A stretch of 64,000 nucleotides of DNA. It comes from Rubrivivax sp. (GTDB lineage Bacteria; Pseudomonadota; Gammaproteobacteria; Burkholderiales; Burkholderiaceae_C). The translations under genes and the position numbers were made by a program. The stretch covers positions 1 through 64,000 of the forward strand of contig JAURZM010000050.1 of assembly GCA_030653385.1 (NCBI GenBank), written 5' to 3'. Below the pieces are notes generated by a model that was given only the letters and a program-made list of their open reading frames with translations, was not told the origin of the DNA and did not search any database. Position 1 is the stretch's first letter. Every line of letters begins with the position of its first letter. Shown here in pieces: positions 35,148 through 44,417 of this stretch.

Positions 35148-35681
35148 ATGCGTTTGACCACCAAAGGCCGCTTCGCCGTCACCGCGATGATCGACTTGGC
35201 GCTGCGCTCCAACGCCGGCCCGGTTGCGCTGGCCGCCATCAGCCAGCGCCAGCAGATTTCCCTGTCCTACCTGGAGCAGCTGTTTGGCAAGCTGCGCCGC
35301 CACGAACTGGTGGAAAGCACCCGTGGGCCCGGCGGCGGGTATTCGCTGGGCCGTTCCGCTGCGGAGATCACCGTGGCCGACATCATCGTCGCTGTCGACG
35401 AGCCCATCGACGCCACCGGCTGCGCCGGTGCCGAGGGCTGCATGGGTGAAGACACCGGCAAGTGCATGACCCACGACCTGTGGTCCAGCCTGAATGCCAA
35501 GATGATCGAGTTCCTGGATTCGGTGTCGCTGAAGAAACTGGTCGACGAACAGCTGGCTAAGGGTGTGTCGGTGGACGAAGCGCCGGTCAAGCGCGCGATC
35601 TCCAGCGTGCCGGTGGTCAAGCCCATCAAGGTGACGGCACCGAATTCGGTGTTTGCCCTGGGCAACGCGTTCACGAAGTGA
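35148..35681 (+). CDS. iscR: Fe-S cluster assembly regulator IscR
   Basis: The 177-residue Rrf2-family regulator has the winged helix [19 protein letters not shown] and [10 protein letters not shown], and three cluster cysteines at about residues 92, 98 and 104 with a nearby histidine, the [2Fe-2S] ligand set of IscR. It senses cluster status and controls the isc genes downstream. An AGGAGGA site stands eight bases before the ATG. A type I IscR operator overlaps the promoter at 35035-35059, which predicts autorepression. The C-terminal tail is about 15 residues longer than in E. coli. Confidence 0.95.
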   Translation: MRLTTKGRFAVTAMIDLALRSNAGPVALAAISQRQQISLSYLEQLFGKLRRHELVESTRGPGGGYSLGRSAAEITVADIIVAVDEPIDATGCAGAEGCMGEDTGKCMTHDLWSSLNAKMIEFLDSVSLKKLVDEQLAKGVSVDEAPVKRAISSVPVVKPIKVTAPNSVFALGNAFTK

Positions 35682-35754
35682 GCGCAGTGACGACCTGATT
35701 GAACGTGAACAACTTCAACCGGTAAGCCCGGCACCTTTTGATTCGGCACACCTC

Positions 35755-36969
35755 ATGACCCCGCATTTCCCCATCTACCTGGACTACGGCGCCACCACGC
35801 CTTGTGACCCGCGCGTCGTCGACGCCATGGTGCCCTGGTTGCGCGAACACTTCGGCAATCCGGCCAGCCGCAGCCATGCCTGGGGCTGGGAGGCCGAAGC
35901 CGTGGTCGAGAAGTCACGCGAACAGGTGGCTGCGCTCATCAACGCCGACCCGCGAGAGATCGTCTGGACCAGCGGCGCCACCGAGTCCATCAACCTGGCC
36001 ATCAAGGGTGCCGCGCATTTCTACAGCAGCCGCGGCAAGCACCTGATCACGCTGAAGACTGAACACAAGGCCACGCTGGACACCATGCGCGAGCTGGAAC
36101 GCCAGGGCTTCGAGGTGACTTACCTCGACGTGCAGGAAAACGGCCTGCTCGACCTGGACAAGTTCAAGGACGCGCTGCGCAAGGACACCATCCTGGTGTC
36201 GGTGCTGCTGGTGAACAACGAGATTGGTGTCATTCAGGACGTCACCGCCATCGGCAAGCTGTGCCGCGAGCGTGGCATCGTGCTCCACGTCGATGCGGCG
36301 CAGGCCACCGGCAAGATCAGCATCGACATGAATACGCTGCCGGTGGACCTGATGAGTCTGGCCAGCCACAAGAGCTACGGCCCCAAGGGCATCGGCGCGC
36401 TGTACGTGCGTCGCAAGCCACGTGTTCGCCTGGAAGCGCAGATGCACGGCGGCGGCCACGAACGCGGCATGCGCAGTGGCACCTTGCCCACCCATCAGTG
36501 TGTGGGCATGGGCACGGCATTCGCCATCGCGCAGGCCGAGATGGGCACCGAGATCGAACGCATCCGCATGTTGCACACGCGCCTGCTGGACGGCATCGGC
36601 AAGATCGAACAGGTGTTCATCAACGGCGACCTCGAACGCCGCGTGCCGCACAACCTGAACGCCAGCTTCAACTTCGTCGAAGGTGAATCGCTGATCATGG
36701 GCGTGAAGGGCATCGCCGTGTCCTCAGGCTCGGCCTGCACCAGCGCCAGTCTGGAACCCAGCTACGTGTTGCGTGCCCTGGGCCGCAGCGACGAACTGGC
36801 GCATTCGAGCCTGCGCATGACCATCGGCCGTTTCACCACGGTGGAAGAAATCGACTACGCGGTGGACACGCTGCAAGACCGCGTGGCCAAGCTGCGTGAA
36901 CTGTCCCCGTTGTGGGAAATGTTCAAGGACGGGATCGACATCAGCACGATCCAGTGGTCCGCACACTGA
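35755..36969 (+). CDS. iscS: cysteine desulfurase IscS
   Basis: The 404-residue PLP enzyme takes sulfur from cysteine for cluster assembly and tRNA thiolation. Seen are the PLP lysine in [17 protein letters not shown], the active-site cysteine loop [17 protein letters not shown], and the C-terminal [18 protein letters not shown] that binds IscU. Length equals that of E. coli IscS (404). The start at 35755 precedes the conserved [11 protein letters not shown]; the region back to iscR is about 70 bases. Confidence 0.96.
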   Translation: MTPHFPIYLDYGATTPCDPRVVDAMVPWLREHFGNPASRSHAWGWEAEAVVEKSREQVAALINADPREIVWTSGATESINLAIKGAAHFYSSRGKHLITLKTEHKATLDTMRELERQGFEVTYLDVQENGLLDLDKFKDALRKDTILVSVLLVNNEIGVIQDVTAIGKLCRERGIVLHVDAAQATGKISIDMNTLPVDLMSLASHKSYGPKGIGALYVRRKPRVRLEAQMHGGGHERGMRSGTLPTHQCVGMGTAFAIAQAEMGTEIERIRMLHTRLLDGIGKIEQVFINGDLERRVPHNLNASFNFVEGESLIMGVKGIAVSSGSACTSASLEPSYVLRALGRSDELAHSSLRMTIGRFTTVEEIDYAVDTLQDRVAKLRELSPLWEMFKDGIDISTIQWSAH

Positions 36970-36988
36970 ATCTCAAGGAGTACACACC

Positions 36989-37396
36989 ATGGCTTACAGC
37001 GACAAGGTTGTTGAACACTACGAAAACCCGCGCAACGTGGGCAGCTTCGACAAGGGCGACGACAGCGTGGGCACCGGCATGGTCGGCGCGCCGGCTTGCG
37101 GCGACGTGATGAAGCTGCAGATCAAGGTCAACCCCGAGACCGGGCTGATCGAAGACGCACGTTTCAAGACCTATGGCTGCGGTTCAGCCATCGCGTCCAG
37201 TTCGCTGGTCACCGAATGGGTCAAGGGCAAGTCGCTGGACGAAGCCATGACCATCAAGAACACGCACATCGCGCAGGAACTGGCGTTGCCGCCGGTGAAG
37301 ATCCACTGCTCGATCCTGGCCGAAGACGCCATCAAGGCCGCGGTGCAGGACTACAAGACCAAGCACAACGCCCCTGCATCCACCGAGACCCACTGA
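36989..37396 (+). CDS. iscU: Fe-S cluster scaffold IscU
   Basis: The 135-residue scaffold protein carries the three conserved cysteines in GAPACGDVMKL, YGCGSAIASSS and KIHCSILAEDA, with the aspartate next to the first, which together hold the nascent [2Fe-2S] cluster. The LPPVK motif recognised by the HscA chaperone is present just before KIHC. AAGGAG lies eight bases upstream of the ATG. The gene follows iscS by about 20 bases. Confidence 0.96.
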   Translation: MAYSDKVVEHYENPRNVGSFDKGDDSVGTGMVGAPACGDVMKLQIKVNPETGLIEDARFKTYGCGSAIASSSLVTEWVKGKSLDEAMTIKNTHIAQELALPPVKIHCSILAEDAIKAAVQDYKTKHNAPASTETH

Positions 37397-37402
37397 CCTG
37401 CC

Positions 37403-37726
37403 ATGGCCGTCACCCTGACCGAAGCCGCCGCGCGGCATGTCACGCGTTACCTGGGCCGCCGCGGCAAGGGCGTGGGCGTGCGCCTGGGCGTCAAGACCAC
37501 CGGCTGCTCGGGCCTGGCCTACAAGCTGGAGTACGCCGACGACGTGACACCCGATGACGTGATCTTCGAAGACCACGGCGTGAAGGTGCTGGTCGACCCC
37601 AAGAGCCTGCCCTACATCGACGGCACCGAACTCGACTTCGTGCGCGAAGGCTTGAACGAAGGGTTCAAGTTCCACAACCCGCGCGAGAAAGACCGCTGCG
37701 GGTGCGGGGAGTCTTTCCGCGTTTAG
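37403..37726 (+). CDS. iscA: Fe-S assembly protein IscA
   Basis: The 107-residue A-type carrier has the three conserved cysteines in [14 protein letters not shown] and the C-terminal CGCGESF. It passes clusters, mainly [4Fe-4S], to target enzymes. It starts six bases after the iscU stop. A Burkholderiales-type interspersed repeat begins three bases after its stop, separating it from the GNAT gene and hscB. Confidence 0.95.
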   Translation: MAVTLTEAAARHVTRYLGRRGKGVGVRLGVKTTGCSGLAYKLEYADDVTPDDVIFEDHGVKVLVDPKSLPYIDGTELDFVREGLNEGFKFHNPREKDRCGCGESFRV

Positions 37727-37728
37727 TT

Positions 37729-37820
37729 GAGCCCCCAAGCTCGCTAGCGCTCGCTGCCCCCCGAGGGGGGTGTCCGCTGGCGGACCGGCGGAGCCGGATC
37801 CGCGGCGGGAAGCTTGATCG
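37729..37820 (+). repeat. interspersed palindromic repeat, copy 1
   Basis: This 92-base segment reads GAGCCCCCAAGCTCGC at its left end, has a central CCCCCCGAGGGGGG hairpin and ends GGGAAGCTTGATCG. It is nearly the reverse complement of 63291-63382 and is more distantly related to 59273-59361. The central hairpin and further GC-rich inverted parts could form a stable RNA or DNA structure in the iscA-GNAT spacer. It belongs to the repeats scattered in Comamonadaceae intergenic regions (recalled, not searched). Confidence 0.75.
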
Positions 37821-37844
37821 GTGCGGACCTCGCCGATCCTTGAT

Positions 37845-38324
37845 ATGTCTCACCTGAACATTCGTTGCGAAAGACCCGACCAGCCTGAGGTGGTGACGCT
37901 GCTGGCCGACCTGGACCGTTACCTGGCGTCGCTGTACCCGCCCGAGGCCAACTTCATCCTCGACGTGCAAGCGCTGCTGGCACCCGACGTGAGCTTCTTC
38001 GTGGCGCGTGATGGCCAGCAGGCCGTGGGCACCGGGGCCTTCCGGCTGATGCAGGGCGAGGCGGCCACGGGCGGCGTGGCCTACGGCGAGATCAAGCGCA
38101 TGTATGTCGACCCGGCGCGGCGTGGTGAACGCATCGGTGTGCAGTTGCTGGCGGTGATGGAAGAGCGCTTGCGTGCGCTGGGCTGCAAGCTCGCGCTGCT
38201 CGAAACCGGGCCCGAACAGACAGCCGCCGTGCGGCTGTATGAAAACTGCGGCTACACCCAGCGGCCGGTGTTCGGCCTGTACCCGGACAATGGCTTGTCG
38301 GTCTACTACAGCAAGGTCTTGTGA
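37845..38324 (+). CDS. GNAT family N-acetyltransferase
   Basis: The 159-residue protein is a GNAT acetyltransferase: motif A is EIKRMYVDPARRGERIGVQL with the R-x-x-G-x-G/A acetyl-CoA loop as RRGERIG, and motif B is ALLETGPEQTAAVRLYENCGY. The substrate is unknown. The gene sits inside the isc operon between iscA and hscB, downstream of a repeat element, and its stop overlaps the GTG start of hscB. The same neighbourhood in E. coli has no acetyltransferase. Confidence 0.85.
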   Translation: MSHLNIRCERPDQPEVVTLLADLDRYLASLYPPEANFILDVQALLAPDVSFFVARDGQQAVGTGAFRLMQGEAATGGVAYGEIKRMYVDPARRGERIGVQLLAVMEERLRALGCKLALLETGPEQTAAVRLYENCGYTQRPVFGLYPDNGLSVYYSKVL

Positions 38325-38845
38325 AACTCTCGGACGATGACTTCACGCTTTTCGGGCTGCCCCGGCAACACCAGCTGGACCGGGCAGAACTGGATGCGCG
38401 TCGCCGTGACCTGCAGGCCCAGGTGCACCCCGACCGCTTTGCGGCCGAAGGTGCCGCCGCTCAGCGCATCGCCATGCAGTGGGCCGTGCGGGTGAACGAG
38501 GCTTACCAGCGTCTGAAAGACCCGCTGGGCCGTGCCGCTTACCTGTGCGAACTGCGGGGAGTTGCAGTCGATGCCGAACGCAACACGGCCATGCCCGCGG
38601 CTTTCCTGATGCAGCAGATGAACTGGCGCGAGGCGCTGGAAGAAGCCAACACGGCCGCCGAAGTCCAGGCGCTGGACGAGCAGATCGCGGCCGAAGAAAG
38701 TCAGCTGCTCGCCACGCTGACCGACCAACTCGACCAACAACAAGACACCGCCGCGGCAGCCGCCCAGGTGCGCGCCTTGATGTTCGTGGCGCGTTTCCGC
38801 CAGGACATCGAACGCCGCCTGGACCTGCTGGACGTCGACCGATAA
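38321..38845 (+). CDS. hscB: Fe-S co-chaperone HscB
   Basis: The 174-residue J-type co-chaperone has an N-terminal J domain with the HPD motif in [16 protein letters not shown] and a C-terminal helical domain ([20 protein letters not shown]) that binds IscU. It stimulates HscA ATPase activity and delivers IscU. The start is a GTG overlapping the stop of the GNAT gene, and hscA follows after seven bases. Confidence 0.95.
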   Translation: MKLSDDDFTLFGLPRQHQLDRAELDARRRDLQAQVHPDRFAAEGAAAQRIAMQWAVRVNEAYQRLKDPLGRAAYLCELRGVAVDAERNTAMPAAFLMQQMNWREALEEANTAAEVQALDEQIAAEESQLLATLTDQLDQQQDTAAAAAQVRALMFVARFRQDIERRLDLLDVDR

Positions 38846-38852
38846 ACACGCC

Positions 38853-40712
38853 ATGGCCTTGCTGCAGATTTCCGAACCCGGCCAGGCGCCCGACCCGCAC
38901 CAGCGGCGGGTCGCCGTGGGCATCGACCTGGGCACCACCCACTCGCTGGTGGCCGCCGTGCGCCACGGCGTGGCCGAATGCCTGCCCGATGCGCAGGGCC
39001 GTGTGCTGCTGCCTTCCGCGGTGCGTTACCTGCCAGGCGGCCGTCGCAGCATCGGCTTCGATGCCCGCGCCGCACAAGCGGAAGACCCGGAAAACACCAT
39101 CGTCTCGGTCAAGCGATTCATGGGTCGCAAGCTGGCCGACATGCTCGGCACGGACAAGCTGCCCTACCGTTTTGTCGACCAGCCCGGTACCGTGGCCTTG
39201 GCCACGCGCGATGGCGACAAGACACCGGTCGAAGTCAGCGCGGAAATCCTGGCCAGCCTGCGCCAACGTGCCGAAGACACCTTCGATACCGACGAGATCT
39301 TCGGCGCCGTGATCACCGTGCCGGCCTACTTCGACGACGCGCAGCGCCAGGCCACCAAAGACGCCGCCCAACTGGCTGGCCTGAACGTCTTGCGCCTGAT
39401 CAGCGAGCCCACGGCCGCGGCGGTGGCCTACGGGCTGGACAACGGCAGCGAAGGTCTCTACGCCGTCTACGACCTGGGTGGCGGCACCTTCGACATCAGC
39501 CTGCTGCGCTTGACCCAAGGGGTGTTCGAGGTCGTGGCCACCGGCGGCGACGCGGCGCTGGGCGGCGACGACATCGACCAGGCGCTGGCCGACTGGGTGC
39601 TGGCCCAGGCGGGCCTGGCCGCCGGCAGCCCGCACGACAAACGCGCCGCGCTGGTGGCGTCCCGCGCCGCCAAAGAACGGTTGAGCGACACCGACAGCGC
39701 TGCCTGGCAAGCCGACGTCGCGGGCGCTGCGGTGTGTGTCGAGGTGACGCAGCATCAGCTCGAGACCCTGGCCCGGCCGCTGGTCGACAGAACCCTGGTT
39801 GCCGTGCGCAAGGTGCTGCGCGACGCCAAGGTGGCGCGCAACGAGGTGAAGGGCGTGGTCATGGTGGGTGGCAGCACACGCATGCCGCTGGTGCGCCGGG
39901 CAGTCGGCGAACTGTTTGGCCAAGAGGTGCTGACCAACGTCAACCCCGACGAGGTGGTGGCCATCGGCGCGGCCATTCAGGCCAATGCACTGGCCGGCAA
40001 TGCGCAGGACGGCGAACTGCTGCTGCTGGACGTCATCGCGCTCAGCCTGGGGCTGGAAACGATGGGTGGCCTGGTGGAGCGGGTGATCGAACGCAACACC
40101 ACCATCCCGGTGGCCAAGGCGCAGGAGTTCACCACCTTCAAGGACGGCCAGACGGCGATGGCCATCCATGTGGTGCAAGGTGAACGTGAGCTGGTCAGCG
40201 AGTGCCGCTCGCTGGCGCGTTTCGAACTGCGTGGCATTCCGCCCATGGTGGCGGGTGCCGCCCGCATCCGTGTCACTTTCCAGGTCGATGCCGACGGCCT
40301 GCTCAGCGTGTCGGCACGTGAGACGGGCTCGGGCGTGGAAGCGGCGGTGGTCGTCAGGCCCAGCTACGGCCTGGCCGACGAGCAGATTGCGCAGATGCTG
40401 AAAGACGGCTTTGCCAACGCCGAGGTCGACATGGTCGCCCGTTCCTTGCGCGAAGCGCAGGTGGACGCAGAACGCCTGGTGCTGGCCACCCGCGCTGCCC
40501 TGGCCGTCGACGCACAGCTGCTGTCGGCGGAAGAACAGGCCGCGCTGCTGGCCCTGTTGGCCAGCACCGAAACCACGGCCCGCACTGGCGACACCACCGC
40601 CATCGAAGCCGCCCTGAAGGCCCTGGCTGAGGGCACCGAAGCCTTTGCCGCGGCCCGCATGAACCAGGGCATCCGTCAGGCCTTGGCCGGCCGCCGCATC
40701 GAAGACGTCTGA
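38853..40712 (+). CDS. hscA: Fe-S chaperone HscA
   Basis: The 619-residue Hsp70-class ATPase shows the actin-fold phosphate motifs [15 protein letters not shown] and [26 protein letters not shown], and a C-terminal substrate-binding domain. With HscB it releases clusters from IscU by binding its LPPVK motif. Length is close to the 616 residues of E. coli HscA. It follows hscB and precedes fdx with short gaps, all in one operon. Confidence 0.95.
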   Translation: MALLQISEPGQAPDPHQRRVAVGIDLGTTHSLVAAVRHGVAECLPDAQGRVLLPSAVRYLPGGRRSIGFDARAAQAEDPENTIVSVKRFMGRKLADMLGTDKLPYRFVDQPGTVALATRDGDKTPVEVSAEILASLRQRAEDTFDTDEIFGAVITVPAYFDDAQRQATKDAAQLAGLNVLRLISEPTAAAVAYGLDNGSEGLYAVYDLGGGTFDISLLRLTQGVFEVVATGGDAALGGDDIDQALADWVLAQAGLAAGSPHDKRAALVASRAAKERLSDTDSAAWQADVAGAAVCVEVTQHQLETLARPLVDRTLVAVRKVLRDAKVARNEVKGVVMVGGSTRMPLVRRAVGELFGQEVLTNVNPDEVVAIGAAIQANALAGNAQDGELLLLDVIALSLGLETMGGLVERVIERNTTIPVAKAQEFTTFKDGQTAMAIHVVQGERELVSECRSLARFELRGIPPMVAGAARIRVTFQVDADGLLSVSARETGSGVEAAVVVRPSYGLADEQIAQMLKDGFANAEVDMVARSLREAQVDAERLVLATRAALAVDAQLLSAEEQAALLALLASTETTARTGDTTAIEAALKALAEGTEAFAAARMNQGIRQALAGRRIEDV

Positions 40713-40728
40713 GGCACCAATCCCCACC

Positions 40729-41067
40729 ATGCCAGTCATCCGCATCCTGCCCCACGCCGAGCTCTGCCCCCAGGGCGACACCATCGAGGCACCGACGGGC
40801 ACGTCGGTGTGCGAAGCGCTGCTTGAAAACGGCATTGCCATCGAACACGCCTGCGAGATGAGCTGCGCCTGCACCACCTGCCACGTCATCGTGAAAGAGG
40901 GCTTCGGCTCGCTGGGCGAGATGGACGAAAGCGAAGAAGACCTGCTGGACCGCGCCTGGGGCCTGACGCCGATGTCACGCCTGTCGTGCCAGGCCATCCT
41001 GTCCAATCAGGACGTGACGATCGAGATACCGAAGTACACGATCAACCACGCGCGCGAAAATCACTGA
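40729..41067 (+). CDS. fdx: ISC-type [2Fe-2S] ferredoxin
   Basis: The 112-residue ferredoxin has the ISC-type ligand pattern CEMSCACTTC, where the first, third and fourth cysteines are ligands, with the fourth ligand in RLSCQAI. It donates electrons for cluster assembly on IscU. It is the last isc gene seen; no iscX follows. The next gene, nrtD, converges on it with a gap of about 75 bases in which I see no clear terminator. Confidence 0.95.
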   Translation: MPVIRILPHAELCPQGDTIEAPTGTSVCEALLENGIAIEHACEMSCACTTCHVIVKEGFGSLGEMDESEEDLLDRAWGLTPMSRLSCQAILSNQDVTIEIPKYTINHARENH

Positions 41068-41142
41068 AGGTGATTTCGGTGAAGGCTCATGTCGCGCAGC
41101 GACGTGACGCCGAAGCCAATGCCCATGATCTGGTGCGTGACA

Positions 41143-41967
41143 TCAGGCCGCCACCTTCTCGACATGGCCATGGCGGGTGTACAGAAAGTCCAGCACCTCC
41201 TTGCGGCAGTGCACGTAGGTGGAGTCTTCGGCCAGGGCCACGCGGTTGCGCGGGCGGGGCAGGGTGATGGGCAGGATCTCGCCGATGGTGGCCGCCGGCC
41301 CGTTGGTCATCATCACGATGCGGTCGCTCAGCAACACGGCTTCGTCGACGTCGTGCGTGACCATGACCACGGTGCTGCGGGTGCGGGCCACGATCTTCAG
41401 CAGTTCGTCCTGCAGATGGGCCCGCGTCAGGGCGTCCAGCGCGCCGAAGGGCTCGTCCATCAGCAGCACCTTGGGCTCCATGGCCAGCGCGCGTGCAATG
41501 CCCACCCGCTGTTTCATGCCACCGCTGATTTCGTGCGGGCGCTTGGCGGCAGCGTGGCCCATGCCCACCAGTTCCAGCGCGGCCAGGGTGCGGGCCTTCA
41601 GCTGCGCCTTGTTTTCCTTGGCTGCGAACACCCGTTCGACCGCCAGGTGCACGTTTTCGGCGCAGGTCAGCCACGGCAGCAGCGAGTGGTTCTGGAACAC
41701 CACCGCACGCTCGGGCCCCGGCGCGGCAATCTCGCGCCGGTCGCACAACAAGACGCCGCTGGTCGGGTTCAGCAAGCCCGCGATCAGGTTCAGCAGCGTG
41801 CTCTTCCCGCAGCCGCTGTGGCCGATGAGGGTGACGAATTCACCTTGCGCCACGCTCAGCTGGATGTCGCGCAGTGCATGGAAGCGGCCCTTTTTGGTCT
41901 CGAACACCATCTCGGCGTTTTCGACCTTGATGAAGTCGGGTGCGTGAGCGGGCTGATCAGTCGTCAT
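41143..41967 (-). CDS. nrtD: nitrate ABC transporter ATP-binding protein
   Basis: The 274-residue ATPase has Walker A GHSGCGKSTLLNLIAG, the Q-loop FQNHSLLPW, the signature ISGGMKQRVGIARALA and Walker B KVLLMDEPFGALD. These features, with the nrtAB genes upstream, identify it as the NrtD/NasD subunit of a nitrate importer (NitT/TauT family). The start overlaps the nrtB stop by 11 bases. It is the last gene of the nrtABD operon on the minus strand. Confidence 0.92.
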   Translation of the reverse strand: MTTDQPAHAPDFIKVENAEMVFETKKGRFHALRDIQLSVAQGEFVTLIGHSGCGKSTLLNLIAGLLNPTSGVLLCDRREIAAPGPERAVVFQNHSLLPWLTCAENVHLAVERVFAAKENKAQLKARTLAALELVGMGHAAAKRPHEISGGMKQRVGIARALAMEPKVLLMDEPFGALDALTRAHLQDELLKIVARTRSTVVMVTHDVDEAVLLSDRIVMMTNGPAATIGEILPITLPRPRNRVALAEDSTYVHCRKEVLDFLYTRHGHVEKVAA

Positions 41968-42859
41968 AGCTGAACCTCTTGGCGATGGTGACGAGCAGCT
42001 GTTCCAGCAGCAGGCCCACGATGCCGATCACGAAGATGGCCACGATGATGTGCTTGACGTTGAGGTTGTTCCACTCGTCCCAGACCCAGAAGCCGATGCC
42101 CACACCGCCGGTCAGCATCTCGGCGGCCACGATCACCAGCCAGGCCGTGCCCACGCTGAGCCGAACACCGGTCAACATGTAAGGCAGCACGGCCGGGAAC
42201 AGGATGCGCGTGATGATCTTCCACTCGCTCAGGTTCAGCACCCGCGCCACGTTCAGGTAGTCCTGCGGCACGCGCTGCACACCCACGGCGGTGTTGATGA
42301 TCATGGGCCAGATGCTGCAGATGAAGATGGTCCAGATGGCAGCCGGGTTGGCGCTCTGGAACACCAGCAGGCCGATCGGCAACCAGGCCAGCGGCGACAC
42401 CGGTCGCAGCAGGCTGACCAGCGGGTTGACCATGCGGTTCAGGAAGGTGAAGCGGCCCAGCAAAAAGCCCATCGGGATGCCCACGGCGGCTGCCATGCCG
42501 AAGCCGATGGCCACCCGCTGCAGCGAATACAGCACGTTCCAGCCGATGCCTTGGTCGTTGGGGCCCTTGTCGTAGAAGGGGTCGGCAAAGAGCTTCACCG
42601 CGGCTTCGTAGGTGGCCCGCGGGGTGGGGAAGGTGTTGCTGTTCATCGTCAGCAGCGCCCAGATGGCCACCAGCAGCACCACGCCGATGACCGGCGGCAG
42701 CACGGCCAGCCACAGGGCACGCCAGTCGAAAGGCATGCGAGGTGTGGCGGCCTGGTGTGCGATGGTTTGCGCGGGCAGGGCGGAAGGGCGGGCAGCCTCG
42801 GCCACGACAGCGCCCGCGGGTCCGCTGTCGAGTGAGCTGTGAAACACGGCGGCAACCAT
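41957..42859 (-). CDS. nrtB: nitrate ABC transporter permease
   Basis: The 300-residue permease has about six membrane spans and the EAA loop (LNVARVLNLSEWKIITRILFP) that docks the ATPase. Other typical parts are PVSPLAWLPIGLLVF and VGTAWLVIVAAEMLTGG. The first 45 residues are cytoplasmic and Ala/Pro-rich. It lies between nrtA (12 bases upstream) and nrtD in one operon and forms the nitrate channel across the inner membrane. Confidence 0.92.
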   Translation of the reverse strand: MVAAVFHSSLDSGPAGAVVAEAARPSALPAQTIAHQAATPRMPFDWRALWLAVLPPVIGVVLLVAIWALLTMNSNTFPTPRATYEAAVKLFADPFYDKGPNDQGIGWNVLYSLQRVAIGFGMAAAVGIPMGFLLGRFTFLNRMVNPLVSLLRPVSPLAWLPIGLLVFQSANPAAIWTIFICSIWPMIINTAVGVQRVPQDYLNVARVLNLSEWKIITRILFPAVLPYMLTGVRLSVGTAWLVIVAAEMLTGGVGIGFWVWDEWNNLNVKHIIVAIFVIGIVGLLLEQLLVTIAKRFSYDD

Positions 42860-42871
42860 GGCAGTGCCCCC

Positions 42872-44116
42872 TCAGGCCGCCGTGGCGGCCTTGATCTTGA
42901 AACCGTCGGCGTACTTCGCCGGTTCCTTGCCGTCCCATACCACGCCGTCGATGAGCTTGCTGCTGCGCATCACGTCCTTCGGCACGCTGATCTTCAGGGC
43001 ACTGGCGGCTTGTTTGTACAGCTCGATCTGGTTCACCTGCCTGGCCACCGCCAGGTAGTCGGGGTGGGCCTTCAGCAGACCCCAGCGCTTGTGCTGGGTC
43101 AGGAACCACATGCCGTCGCTCAGGTAGGGGAAATTCACCGCACCGTCGTTGAAGAACTTCATGTGGTTGGGGTCGTCCCAGGTTTTGCCCATGCCGTTCT
43201 GGTAGCGGCCCAGGATGCGCTGGTTGATCGCATCCACGCTGGTGTTGACGTAGCTCTTCTCGGCAATCGTCTCGGCCATCTTGTTTTTGTTCTGCAGGCC
43301 GGCGTCGATCCAGCGGCCGGCCTCGAGCACGGCCATCATCACCGCACGTGCGGTGTTGGGGTGTTTCTTGACGAAGTCGCCGGTGGTGCCCAGCACTTTC
43401 TCGGGGTGGTCCTTCCAGATGTCCTGCGTGGTGTTGGCGGTGATGCCGATGCCGTCGATGATGGCGCGGTGGTTCCACGGTTCGCCGACGCAGAAACCGT
43501 CCATATTGCCCACCCGCATATTGGCCACCATCTGCGGCGGCGGCACGGTGATGAGCTTGGCGCCCGACAGCGGGTTGATGCCCGCAGCTGCCAGCCAGTA
43601 GTGCATCCACATCGCATGGGTGCCGGTCGGGAAGGTGCCGGCAAAGGTGTACTCGCGCTTTTCCTTGGCCATCAGCCGGGCCAGCGACGGGCCGTCGACC
43701 GCACCCTTGTCGGCCAGCGCCTTGGACAGCGTGATCGCCTGGCCGTTGTTGTTCAGGCTCATCAGCACGGCCATGTCCTTCTTGGGCCCGCCCACACCCA
43801 GGTGCACGCCGTAGACCAGGCCGTACAGCACATGGGCCATGTCGAGTTCACCGTTGACCAGCTTGTCGCGCACGCCGGCCCAGCTGGCTTCCTTGGTGGG
43901 GATGATCTTCACGCCGTACTTCTTGTCGAAGCCCAGCACACTGGCCATCACGACGCTGGCGCAGTCGGTCAGCGGGATGAAGCCGATGCGAACTTCTTCC
44001 TTCTCGGGCTTGTCGCTGCCCGCGGCGTAGACCGCGGCCTGCAAGCCGGGAACGAGCCCGGCCGTGGCCGTGGCCGTGAGCGCGGTGGCGGCCTTGACGA
44101 CGGTGCGGCGTGCCAT
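42872..44116 (-). CDS. nrtA: nitrate ABC transporter substrate-binding protein
   Basis: The protein of about 414 residues begins with MARRTVVKAATALTATATAG, a twin-arginine signal, and is exported to bind nitrate. NrtA-family segments include RIGFIPLTDCASVVMASVLG, TFPTGTHAMWMHYWLAA, VGNMDGFCVGEPWNHRAI and NDGAVNFPYLSDGMWFL. I preferred the ATG at 44116 because AGGA lies nine bases before it; an ATG at 44146 has no site nearby. A signal peptide argues for the transporter protein and against the cytoplasmic nitrate sensor NasS, which is otherwise similar. A long regulated leader separates it from nasT. Confidence 0.92.
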   Translation of the reverse strand: MARRTVVKAATALTATATAGLVPGLQAAVYAAGSDKPEKEEVRIGFIPLTDCASVVMASVLGFDKKYGVKIIPTKEASWAGVRDKLVNGELDMAHVLYGLVYGVHLGVGGPKKDMAVLMSLNNNGQAITLSKALADKGAVDGPSLARLMAKEKREYTFAGTFPTGTHAMWMHYWLAAAGINPLSGAKLITVPPPQMVANMRVGNMDGFCVGEPWNHRAIIDGIGITANTTQDIWKDHPEKVLGTTGDFVKKHPNTARAVMMAVLEAGRWIDAGLQNKNKMAETIAEKSYVNTSVDAINQRILGRYQNGMGKTWDDPNHMKFFNDGAVNFPYLSDGMWFLTQHKRWGLLKAHPDYLAVARQVNQIELYKQAASALKISVPKDVMRSSKLIDGVVWDGKEPAKYADGFKIKAATAA

Positions 44117-44211
44117 GTCGATGTGTCCTGCGGGTGTGGTGTTCATGGTGTTCAGCAAGTCCTGTGCAAAGCGTTGGGCGAACAGATGCCAAGAAGCAAA
44201 GTGGCCGAGAC

Positions 44212-44268
44212 AAAAGAAAAAGCGTCCGCACATCGGTGCACCGAAAACGGCACACGTCGTGAGGACGC
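44212..44268 (-). terminator. intrinsic terminator in the nrtA leader
   Basis: GCGTCC (44268-44263) pairs with GGACGC (44227-44222), and an inner stem GTGTGCCG/CGGTGCAC closes a TTTT loop with two wobble pairs. A T-rich run follows at about 44221-44212. It lies about 95 bases before the nrtA start, so on its own it would stop transcription short of nrtABD. Its 5' arm overlaps the second ANTAR-type hairpin at 44262-44277, so the two structures exclude each other. Confidence 0.75.
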
Positions 44269-44338
44269 CCTTGTCCCGCCGGCCCTGCACAAACCTTGCA
44301 CAAGTCCGGCGCTGGCGAGAAATCGGCTCTGATCTCTC
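44262..44338 (-). promoter_or_regulatory. tandem ANTAR-type antiterminator hairpins
   Basis: Hairpin 1 (44338-44317) has an eight-base-pair stem GAGAGATC/GATTTCTC closing the six-base loop AGAGCC. Hairpin 2 (44277-44262) has a five-base-pair stem GGGAC/GTCCT closing the loop AAGGGC. Both loops have A at position 1 and G at position 4, the known signature for RNA targets of ANTAR proteins. Hairpin 2 shares bases with the terminator at 44212-44268. NasT, encoded just upstream, contains an ANTAR domain and is the obvious ligand. The linker of 39 bases is long and has its own CGCCGG/CCGGCG stem. Confidence 0.7.
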
Positions 44339-44352
44339 TCTGTTTGAAGTTA

Positions 44353-44369
44353 CGCAAACGCCGTGCCAG
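44353..44369 (-). promoter_or_regulatory. sigma-54 promoter of nrtABD
   Basis: On the minus strand CTGGCACGGCGTTTGCG matches the sigma-54 consensus YTGGCACGrNNNTTGCW at all but the last base, with GG and GC separated by exactly ten bases. Transcription would start near 44342, a few bases before hairpin 1. This makes a leader of about 225 bases and implies control by NtrC or another enhancer-binding protein. Confidence 0.75.
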
Positions 44370-44417
44370 TCAAAGGTGGCCGGAATCAAGACTCGAAGGC
44401 GTTTTCGCGCCAGGGTT

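Noticed and set aside
38343..41006. 887-codon minus-strand frame opposite hscB-hscA-fdx
   Set aside because: No recognisable domain, and it covers three genuine isc genes.
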